NCBI RefSeq assembly: GCF_026013615.1
Contig: NZ_JAPDPI010000025.1
Coordinates: 19,300 to 83,299 of the forward strand
Length of the DNA stretch: 64,000 bases
Direction: 5' to 3'
Origin: Plebeiibacterium marinum
Lineage (GTDB): Bacteria > Bacteroidota > Bacteroidia > Bacteroidales > Marinilabiliaceae
Both the position numbers and the translations under genes were made by a program. Positions 49,681 through 56,587 of this stretch are shown piece by piece; within the stretch, counting starts at the first letter, position 1; each line of letters opens with the position of its first letter. Under the pieces are notes generated by a model. The model did no database searches. It worked only from the letters and a program-made list of their open reading frames with translations, and was not told where the DNA came from.

Positions 49681-51717
49681 ATGAAGTTAAAAATTGGATT
49701 TTTTTTATCGATGTTTGTAGCAGGATTCTTTATGATGTTGGGAAACCTGAATGCGCAAACAAAAACGTTTAAGGCAGAGTTAATGCTTAAAACACCAGGG
49801 AATTTAGCCGATTCTTATACCCTTAAAGTTAAGGAGGATGCTCAGGATGGCTCTGTTAAATATGTTGCCGACCGTGAATTGCCTGTTGTTGTATCAGGCC
49901 AGCTGAAAGAAGATGGCAGTGCTTATGTTTATTCAATAACTGTTACGGCTAAAGAAAACGTTTTCTTTAATTTTAAGCAAAGTGTAAAAGCCGGGGATGC
50001 CATACACCAGAACTGTAAATTTTTAATGCCGGGTTTCTGGTACCGTAAGAATCTCCGTTCACCTAAAGAGGCACCCTCATTTCATACCAGTGATAGCTGG
50101 TTGGTGCGCGAAGACCGGTTAAGTTCACCTTTATGTGGAATAATGGATGAGTCAACAGGTAACTATTACACGGTTTTAAGGAACGATGAAATTAAGAAAT
50201 CGGCCTATGCTGCAATACACTATGATGAAGTGATTCTTTCTGGAGAAAGCGATTTGGGTTTTACCGGATTTGAAAACATGGATGGAAATGCATGGTTGTC
50301 GTTTGGATTTCCCTATCGCGAAGAGCCCAAAACATACATTAGAAAGCTGACTCTGGCGCCTCCTGTAGTTGCTTTTTCAGAGCTTAAAAAGGGTGAATCC
50401 AAAACACTAAGCTGGGTTGTTCAAAAAGGTAAAGCTCAGGATTATTCCGATTTTGTTTCAAAGGTGTGGTCGTATAGTTTCAACCATTATAAGCCTCAGC
50501 CTGTGGAGCTGGATTACTCGGTTGATATGGTGAAAGAAACACTGTCGCAGTTTTTTATTGATAGTTATAAAGAAACGGATGACTTGAATTATTTTTCAGG
50601 CATCCATTTGCATATAAACGATTGTAAAGATATGGGCGGGGCCGAAGTTGGGTTTATTGGCCGTGTGTTATTAAATGCGTTTTTTGCGCTCGAGTATGCT
50701 GAGCAAACAGGTAACCAAAAGCTAAAAAGTATTGCCAATAGCATTTTTGACAGTTATTTGAAAAAAGGATTTAGTGCGGATGGTTTCTTCAGGGAGTCAA
50801 TTAATTATCATAAAAATTTCGAAGACAAGGTTTTAAGTATCCGCCGCCAGTCTGAGGGCGTGTATGCGATGCTTAAATACCTGGATTATGAAAAGAAACA
50901 GGGCCGCAAACATCCTGAGTGGGAAAAGAGAATGTTGGTGATACTGGATAACTTCCTTAAACTGCAAAAAGAGGATGGCAGTTTCCCTCGCAAGTTTAAA
51001 GGAAACTTTGAGCTGGTAGATAAAACAGGGGGGAGTACTCCTTCTGCTACGTTGCCTTTAGTAATGGCATCAAAATACTTTAAGAATAAAGAATTTTTGA
51101 AAAGTGCCATCAAAACCGGAGATTATCTTGAAACGGAATTGATTTCAAAGGCCGATTATTTTTCTTCAACACTGGATGCCAACTGTGAAGATAAAGAGGC
51201 TTCATTATATGCTTCCACAGCAATGTATTACCTGGCACTGGCTACAAAAGGTAAGCAACACGACCATTATGTTGCCATGGCTAAAAAGTCTTCGTATTTT
51301 GCACTTTCATGGTATTACATGTGGGATGTTCCTTTTGCAAAAGGTCAGATGTTAGGCGACCTTGGATTAAAATCCAGAGGGTGGGGAAATGTATCGGTTG
51401 AAAACAACCATATTGACGTGTTTATTTTTGAGTTTGCCGATGTATTGAATTACCTGGCAAAAGAAACAAATGAGCCGGATTTCAGTGCCTATGCAAAGGT
51501 TATAAATACGTCAATGTTACAGCTGTTACCTTATCAGGGGCATATGTGTGGCATTGCATATGTAGGTTATTATCCAGAGGTTGTTCAGCATACAAACTGG
51601 GACTATGGTCGTAACGGAAAAGGATTTTATAATGATATTTTTGCTCCGGGATGGACTGTTGCTTCACTGTGGGAGATGTTGACCCCGGGTGCTGCAGAGG
51701 AGTTTATGAAGAAATAG
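49681..51717 (+). CDS. Secreted protein of unknown family, possible (alpha/alpha)6-barrel carbohydrate enzyme
   Basis: I do not recognise the family. A signal peptide (IGFFLSMFVAGFFMMLGNLNAQ) begins the 678-residue chain. Residues 25-260 look beta-rich (alternating strands, DSYTLKVKEDAQ, SYVYSITVTAKENVFFN). Residues 280-670 are strongly helical with repeated aromatic/Gly turns (LLNAFFALEYAEQTG, EGVYAMLKYLDYEKKQG, STAMYYLALATKGKQHD), as in six-hairpin glycosidases and some polysaccharide lyases. DANCEDKEAS near 501 and ENNHIDVF near 578 are candidate acidic catalytic sites. Its position between a sulfatase and a GH43 supports a role in breaking down a sulfated glycan. Function is inferred from fold and context only. 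Confidence 0.6.
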   Translation: MKLKIGFFLSMFVAGFFMMLGNLNAQTKTFKAELMLKTPGNLADSYTLKVKEDAQDGSVKYVADRELPVVVSGQLKEDGSAYVYSITVTAKENVFFNFKQSVKAGDAIHQNCKFLMPGFWYRKNLRSPKEAPSFHTSDSWLVREDRLSSPLCGIMDESTGNYYTVLRNDEIKKSAYAAIHYDEVILSGESDLGFTGFENMDGNAWLSFGFPYREEPKTYIRKLTLAPPVVAFSELKKGESKTLSWVVQKGKAQDYSDFVSKVWSYSFNHYKPQPVELDYSVDMVKETLSQFFIDSYKETDDLNYFSGIHLHINDCKDMGGAEVGFIGRVLLNAFFALEYAEQTGNQKLKSIANSIFDSYLKKGFSADGFFRESINYHKNFEDKVLSIRRQSEGVYAMLKYLDYEKKQGRKHPEWEKRMLVILDNFLKLQKEDGSFPRKFKGNFELVDKTGGSTPSATLPLVMASKYFKNKEFLKSAIKTGDYLETELISKADYFSSTLDANCEDKEASLYASTAMYYLALATKGKQHDHYVAMAKKSSYFALSWYYMWDVPFAKGQMLGDLGLKSRGWGNVSVENNHIDVFIFEFADVLNYLAKETNEPDFSAYAKVINTSMLQLLPYQGHMCGIAYVGYYPEVVQHTNWDYGRNGKGFYNDIFAPGWTVASLWEMLTPGAAEEFMKK

Positions 51718-51785
51718 GATGATAATATTATAAACACATGAAAGCATCATGATAAGGTATGTAACACACAAGATGACGAATTTAA

Positions 51786-51854
51786 AGCTTTGAATTCTCT
51801 TTTCTTCAAAGCTCAATTCATTAATCTTGATACCTGATACTTGTGTCTTGATAC
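51786..51854. repeat. Intergenic hairpin and GATAC repeats before the GH43 gene
   Basis: AGCTTTGAA (51786-51794) pairs with TTCAAAGCT (51805-51813). Just after it come CTTGATAC, CCTGATAC and CTTGATAC (51826-51854). TTGATAC-type words are frequent in extragenic repeats of this phylum. No gene fits in this 150-base gap. Confidence 0.5.
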
Positions 51855-51870
51855 AAATTTATTAGAGAAT

Positions 51871-52872
51871 ATGAAAAAATTGATATTCTGTTTGTTCTTT
51901 GTTTATGCTATTACCGGTTGTTCTGGTAATAGCCATGAGCAAAAAACAAATGAAAGCAAAACATACAGCAACCCGGTTGTAGACAGAAGTCTTCCGGATC
52001 CAACAATTGTTAAAACAGGGGATGGGACTTTTTATCTGTATGCTACAGAAGATGTTCGAAACGTACCCATTTACCAGTCGGCAGATTTAATTAATTGGGT
52101 GTTTAAGGGTACAGCTTTTACCGATGAAACCCGTCCGGACTTTGAGCCCAAAGGGGGTATCTGGGCTCCGGATATCAACCTGATTGACGGTGAATATGTA
52201 ATGTATTATTCTATGTCGGTTTGGGGTGGCGAATGGACTTGTGGTGTAGGTGTGGCAACCAGCGATAAGCCTGAAGGCCCGTTTACCGATCAGGGCAAGT
52301 TATTCCGAAGTAACGAAATTGATGTTCAGAATTCTATCGACCCGTTTTTTATTGAAGATGAGGGGAGTAAATATTTATTCTGGGGAAGCTTTAGGGGTAT
52401 TTATGCCGTTGAATTATCAGAAGACGGGTTAAATGTGAAGCCCGGAGCAGAGAAGGTGCAAATTGCAGGCACTGCTTATGAAGGTACTTATATCCATAAA
52501 AAGGACGGATACTACTATATGTTTGCATCAACAGGAACCTGTTGCGAAGGTGTAAACAGCACATATACAACAGTTGTTGGCCGTTCAGAAGAGCTATTAG
52601 GGCCATATCTCGATAAGGAGGGTTTGCCTATGATGGAAAACCATCATGAAATCATCATCCATAAAAACGAGCGCTTTGTTGGCACTGGCCATAACTCTGA
52701 AATTGTATCTGATGATGAAGGGAACGATTGGTTTTTATACCATGCTGTTGATGTAACAAACCCTTCGGGAAGGGTTTTGATGTTGGATAAAATTGAATGG
52801 ACAGGAGGTTGGCCTGAGGTAAAAGGAAATACCGCAGGGATTGAGAATTTGCCTTTGCCATATTTTCGTTAA
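51871..52872 (+). CDS. Glycoside hydrolase family 43 lipoprotein
   Basis: A five-bladed beta-propeller glycosidase, usually arabinofuranosidase, xylosidase or galactosidase, fixed as a lipoprotein. ATG 51871 starts the signal MKKLIFCLFFVYAITGC with a lipobox Cys; a TTG at 51841 is unlikely. Catalytic residues are placed by motif: base Asp in RSLPDPTIVK, pKa-modulating Asp in NSIDPFFIED, acid Glu in AYEGTYIHKKDGYYY. GVNSTYTTVVGRS and FVGTGHNSEI also fit the family. Length 333 is a single catalytic domain without a carbohydrate-binding module. It ends the sulfatase-unknown-GH43 set. No SusC/SusD pair lies nearby. Confidence 0.88.
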   Translation: MKKLIFCLFFVYAITGCSGNSHEQKTNESKTYSNPVVDRSLPDPTIVKTGDGTFYLYATEDVRNVPIYQSADLINWVFKGTAFTDETRPDFEPKGGIWAPDINLIDGEYVMYYSMSVWGGEWTCGVGVATSDKPEGPFTDQGKLFRSNEIDVQNSIDPFFIEDEGSKYLFWGSFRGIYAVELSEDGLNVKPGAEKVQIAGTAYEGTYIHKKDGYYYMFASTGTCCEGVNSTYTTVVGRSEELLGPYLDKEGLPMMENHHEIIIHKNERFVGTGHNSEIVSDDEGNDWFLYHAVDVTNPSGRVLMLDKIEWTGGWPEVKGNTAGIENLPLPYFR

Positions 52873-52998
52873 TGTTGTAAAACAGATTTGGGGCAATGTC
52901 CCAAATGTTTACATACGTGTTAAGTAAATATCTGATTGGAATTTAATACTATTGATTAGAGAGTAGGATAGCAAAAGCAAACCAATTGCCGGAGCTAC

Positions 52999-53721
52999 CT
53001 ACTTCCTGTTCCCTTCAACCAAATCCCTTATTACTTTGCTGGCTACAAAACAACCAAATATTGGAGGCATATACGAAATAGTGCCCACCGTTGTTTTTTT
53101 GTTTCTTTCACCCTCCGTTTTTATAATAAACTCTTTAGGCACCTGCTCGCTGGAGTATACTACAGGAATGCCTTTGCGGATGCCAAACTGGTACAGGCGC
53201 TTCCGTACTTTTCGTGCCAGGTTGCAATATTTCGACTTGGATATATCGGCAATTTCAACAAGCGAAGGGTCAAATTTGCCCCCGGCACCCATTGATGAAA
53301 CTATAGGAATGTTGTTTTGCACTGATTCGCGGATTAAGGCTACTTTAGGAGAGAGTGTATCGATTGCATCCACCACATAGTCAAAGCCGGTTTCCATTAG
53401 AGAAGCAAAACCTTCTTCATCAATAAAATCATTAATTACTTCAAGCTGTAAGCTATCGTTAATATCCCGCAGGCGTTCTCCCATAATTTGGGCTTTGGGT
53501 TTCCCTTTTGAGCTAATAAGTGCGGGTAATTGCCTGTTTCGGTTACTGTCGTTAATAATGTCTCCATCAACAATGGTCATATTACCTATGCCGGCACGGG
53601 CAATTAGCTCTGCTGCATAGGCTCCAACGCCACCTAGTCCAACAACCAACACATGTTTGTCCTTCAATTCTTCAAGTTTTTCTCTTCCTATAAGCAGCTC
53701 TGTGCGTTCTAACCAATCCAT
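52999..53721 (-). CDS. tcdA: tRNA threonylcarbamoyladenosine dehydratase (ThiF/E1-like)
   Basis: Cyclises t6A to ct6A in ANN-decoding tRNAs using ATP. The E1-like Rossmann fold opens VLVVGLGGVGAYAAELIARAG (residues about 24-44), with IVDGDIINDSNRNRQLPAL carrying the Asp, Asn, Arg-Gln ATP contacts. YVVDAIDTLSPKVALI, SSMGAGGKFDP and the final PPIFGCFVASKVIRDL match TcdA/CsdL rather than ThiF or MoeB. Length 240 is normal. It sits 2 bases after the TatD gene and is probably cotranscribed with it. Confidence 0.9.
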   Translation of the reverse strand: MDWLERTELLIGREKLEELKDKHVLVVGLGGVGAYAAELIARAGIGNMTIVDGDIINDSNRNRQLPALISSKGKPKAQIMGERLRDINDSLQLEVINDFIDEEGFASLMETGFDYVVDAIDTLSPKVALIRESVQNNIPIVSSMGAGGKFDPSLVEIADISKSKYCNLARKVRKRLYQFGIRKGIPVVYSSEQVPKEFIIKTEGERNKKTTVGTISYMPPIFGCFVASKVIRDLVEGNRK

Positions 53722-53723
53722 CC

Positions 53724-54371
53724 CTAAAAAAATATCTTCTTAAAGTTTAATTCTGTTATCTTTTCTAACTCTGTTTGTGCTTTCCCTGTAAGCAACGAAG
53801 CTTTGTTGTATATTTCTTCAATATCAATATCGCTATCATCCGTTTCAAACAGAACATAGTTTAAGTCAATCTTGTTCAAAAGCAGTTTTGCCTTTGCGGG
53901 TTGGCGTAATAAATATGACCCCAAAGAAATAAAAATATTTTGTTTTATAAGCTGATCAGCCATTTCAAATGATCCGGTAAAACCATGAAATATCCAGGGA
54001 CATCGGGAATGGGTTTGTTTCCTGATTTCCTGAACCAGGTGATGGCATCTTACCGAATGGACAATAAGGGGGAGTTTGTATTTTTCAGACAATTCTATTT
54101 GCCTGATAAAAGTGCTTTTTTGTAATGACAGATCATCGGTGTTCTTATCCAATCCGCACTCACCAATAGCATGAATCATTTTTTGCGAACACAATTCTGT
54201 CAGCCTTGCCAAAGCATCATTGTTATCTAATGATTTTAAATACCAGGGATGTATGCCGCAAGATAACAATGTTTGTTTCGGATTTACCTTTGGGGTATCC
54301 TGATGTGGATAGAAGTTCAGTACCGAAATATGCCCTTCTGTGTAATGATGAGTATGTGCATTGATTAACAT
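53724..54371 (-). CDS. TatD family metal-dependent hydrolase
   Basis: An amidohydrolase-fold nuclease-like protein. Metal ligands are visible in order: NAHTHHY (two His), GECGLD (Glu), LIVHSVRCHH (His), IFHGFTGS (His) and FETDDSD (Asp). Known TatD proteins are 3'-5' DNases or D-amino acid deacylases; the exact substrate here is open. ATG 54371 (MLINAHTHHYTEG) fits the family start better than the frame's earlier start at 54407. About 215 residues, at the short end for the family. tcdA follows after 2 bases. Confidence 0.87.
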   Translation of the reverse strand: MLINAHTHHYTEGHISVLNFYPHQDTPKVNPKQTLLSCGIHPWYLKSLDNNDALARLTELCSQKMIHAIGECGLDKNTDDLSLQKSTFIRQIELSEKYKLPLIVHSVRCHHLVQEIRKQTHSRCPWIFHGFTGSFEMADQLIKQNIFISLGSYLLRQPAKAKLLLNKIDLNYVLFETDDSDIDIEEIYNKASLLTGKAQTELEKITELNFKKIFF

Positions 54372-54510
54372 GGCAGGAAAAGTAAGTAATTTCCAGATTG
54401 CATTCAACAGGTAGGTGCGAATTTTCGTAATAGAAATTTAGAATTTAGAAGACACGCTCAACAAGATTGCAATTAACTCCCCGCATTATCTGAAACAGAA
54501 ACAGAACCTG

Positions 54511-54572
54511 CCCACACATTTTTTGTAAAAATCCACACAATGACGCCCCAAAGTGTGGAATATAATCCACAC
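54511..54572. promoter_or_regulatory. CCACACA repeat cluster with a palindrome (possible enhancer/operator)
   Basis: CCACACA occurs at 54512-54518, 54533-54539 and 54567-54573. The last copy pairs with GTGTGGA at 54553-54559, forming GTGTGGA-N6-TCCACAC (54553-54572). The first two copies are 21 bp apart, two helical turns. The cluster lies about 150-210 bases upstream of the small gene at 54725, a usual distance for activators of sigma54 promoters, but no exact sigma54 promoter was found. Confidence 0.45.
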
Positions 54573-54724
54573 AATCTATAAACTGGCAATTTGTGGCACA
54601 ATAACAAATGTATAATAAAGAGTTGATATATAGGTGTATGTGGCTTGGTGGTGAAATTTGTAATTTTTATGGCATAATTTTCACAATAGATTAGGTGTAC
54701 AAACAAAATGAGAAATATAGAATA

Positions 54725-54874
54725 ATGAACACTTCAGTTTTTAACAGATTAATGGCGCTAATTATAACATCGCTTTTCTTATTGATAAGCATTGTGCTTA
54801 TAAAAGATGCATCATTACAAAAACGGGAAGTCAACAAGGGGGTATTAAAAAGCTATACAATTTACGATAGATAG
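54725..54874 (+). CDS. Small single-pass membrane protein (49 residues), unknown
   Basis: ATG 54725 to TAG 54872-54874. The product starts MNTSVFNRLMALIITSLFLL and has one hydrophobic helix (about residues 8-26) followed by a charged tail ending NKGVLKSYTIYDR. Composition, one clean transmembrane segment and positively charged flanks look like a genuine small protein. It is framed by the CCACACA cluster upstream and a strong plus-strand terminator downstream (55009-55040), which implies a transcript crosses it. No family recognised. It precedes the sigma54 regulator gene. The alternative is a chance frame inside a non-coding RNA. Confidence 0.5.
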   Translation: MNTSVFNRLMALIITSLFLLISIVLIKDASLQKREVNKGVLKSYTIYDR

Positions 54875-54914
54875 AAAAATTTCTCATATCACATATCAAT
54901 AACGGTATCATTCA

Positions 54915-54949
54915 GCACAACACACAACGCACAACACACACAACACACT
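54915..54949 (+). repeat. CA-rich tract in a presumed 3' untranslated region
   Basis: Thirty-five bases made of CACAA/ACACA units lie between the small membrane protein gene and the terminator. The sequence is free of G save one base, so on the plus-strand RNA it would be unstructured and accessible to pairing. Confidence 0.6.
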
Positions 54950-55008
54950 GAAAGGTACCACTAACGCTAGACTATTGTTACCATATATAGTTAAATGTAG
55001 TTCTAGGC

Positions 55009-55040
55009 TGCGGGTCAAAACGTTGACCCGCATTTTTTTT
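55009..55040 (+). terminator. Strong intrinsic terminator in front of the sigma54 regulator gene
   Basis: TGCGGGTCAA (55009-55018) and TTGACCCGCA (55023-55032) form a perfect GC-rich stem with loop AACG, followed by eight T. It is plus-strand oriented and has only the 49-residue gene upstream, so it marks the end of a separate short transcript. Confidence 0.9.
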
Positions 55041-55170
55041 GTCCTGATTTTGATAAAAACTAATACTGAGAATTCATTTTTTTATTACTTCATCATATCT
55101 TTAGGCGACTTAATGGCCTTTGGTTTATTTTTAAATAAAATCCGGCCTAATAGATTTAACTATAAACTGC

Positions 55171-56505
55171 ATGAACACTATTTTAATAGTAGACGATGAT
55201 ACTTCTTTTGGCATGATGATAGAAGGTTTTTTAAAGCGTAAAGGCTTTAAAACCCAATATGCCAGTACTTTCAATAATGCGCAAAGCCTGATAGAAGAGC
55301 ATCAGATTGATCTGGTTTTAACCGACTACAGGTTAGATAATGCTACAGGTTTGGATTTATTGCCTATAGTAAAAAAGCAAAACCCCAGCACGCCTGTTGT
55401 TTTAATTACGGCCTATTCCGATATCAGGGTAGCAGTTAATGCCATTAAACTGGGAGCGTTTGAATATATTGCCAAACCGATAAACCCTGATGAATTATTG
55501 CATGTGATAAACCGGGCATTCGACAAGCAAAAGAAAAGCCCAAGGAAAAAATCAGCTGTACCCAAAGGAGAATATATACGTGGAATCAACAGGCACTCCC
55601 TGGAGGCCGACCAGCAGATAGAACTTATTGCACCTACCGATTTATCGGTTTTAATACTTGGCGAAAGCGGGGTAGGGAAAGAATATGTGGCACAGCGAAT
55701 ACATGAGCTGAGTACACGAAATGGCGAACCTTTTGTGGCTGTTGATTGTGGCGCCTTGCATACCGATATTGCATCAAGTGAGCTTTTTGGACATAAAAAA
55801 GGTGCATTTACAGGGGCGATGGAAGATAAAAGCGGCCATTTTGAAATGGTAAAAAACGGAACAATTTTCCTTGACGAGATTGGGAACTTAAGCTATGATG
55901 TGCAGGTAAAGCTTCTTCGTGCCATTCAGGAGCGAAAAGCCCGAAGGCTTGGTGCAAATGAAGAGTATCCTATATCGTGCCGCATCATTGCTGCCACAAA
56001 CGAGGATTTGAGAGGTTCTTCATTTAGTGGCAAGTTCAGGGAGGATTTATACCATAGATTAAATGAATTTTCGATTAAGATACTGCCGCTCAGGGAACGA
56101 AAAGAAGATATTTTATTTTATGGGTATAAATTTCTGGATTTTGCCTTAAATGAATTCGGAAAAGAGAACATTATTATCAGCAGTGGAGTAAAGGATATTT
56201 TCCAGAATTACGAATGGCCGGGAAACCTCAGGGAACTCAGAAATGTGATCAGAAGAGCTGTGTTGCTATGCCGGGGAGATGAGATTACTGTTGCAGAACT
56301 TCCGCACGAAATTAAGCAGCCAGTTAAGGTATCGGAGCAGAATAGCCCGGTTCAGCTTAAAGATGCCAAAGAGAAATCAGAACGTGAAATAATATTGGAA
56401 ACCCTTGAGCAGACCAAATATAACAAGGCTAAAACAGCCCGAATATTGGGTGTAGACAGGAAGACTCTATACAACAAAATCCATAAATATGGGATAGAGT
56501 TGTAA
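55171..56505 (+). CDS. Sigma54-dependent response regulator (NtrC family)
   Basis: A 444-residue activator. The receiver domain (1-115) has Asp8-Asp9-Asp10, phospho-acceptor Asp52 in LVLTDYRLD, and Lys102 in YIAKPINP. The AAA+ domain (about 135-365) has Walker A GESGVGKE (164-171), GAFTGA (211-216), which contacts sigma54, and Walker B TIFLDEI (231-237). The C-terminal Fis-type HTH (ILETLEQTKYNKAKTARILG, then VDRKTLYNKIHKYGI) binds enhancers. It is convergent with the hybrid kinase at 56588, the probable phosphate source. Its own DNA sites may be the CCACACA cluster (inference). Confidence 0.93.
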   Translation: MNTILIVDDDTSFGMMIEGFLKRKGFKTQYASTFNNAQSLIEEHQIDLVLTDYRLDNATGLDLLPIVKKQNPSTPVVLITAYSDIRVAVNAIKLGAFEYIAKPINPDELLHVINRAFDKQKKSPRKKSAVPKGEYIRGINRHSLEADQQIELIAPTDLSVLILGESGVGKEYVAQRIHELSTRNGEPFVAVDCGALHTDIASSELFGHKKGAFTGAMEDKSGHFEMVKNGTIFLDEIGNLSYDVQVKLLRAIQERKARRLGANEEYPISCRIIAATNEDLRGSSFSGKFREDLYHRLNEFSIKILPLRERKEDILFYGYKFLDFALNEFGKENIIISSGVKDIFQNYEWPGNLRELRNVIRRAVLLCRGDEITVAELPHEIKQPVKVSEQNSPVQLKDAKEKSEREIILETLEQTKYNKAKTARILGVDRKTLYNKIHKYGIEL

Positions 56506-56587
56506 GGAATTTGGAGCTGGAAGGGTGAAGCCAGCTGTTGATATAGATGAGGGAAGGTTAATGCTGAATAATACTATTTGCTTCATG

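Noticed and set aside
54580..54680. Sigma54 -24/-12 promoter for the small gene (TGGCA-like words near 54590 and 54650)
   Set aside because: The GG-GC spacing is not the strict 10 bases in any of the candidates.
54473..54706. Minus-strand 77-codon open frame over the CCACACA cluster
   Set aside because: The product is a patchwork of repeated VWI and VWAG words translated from the repeats, with no supporting start or homology.
54975..55199. Plus-strand 74-codon open frame before the sigma54 regulator
   Set aside because: It contains the strong terminator hairpin and T run and overlaps the regulator start in another frame.
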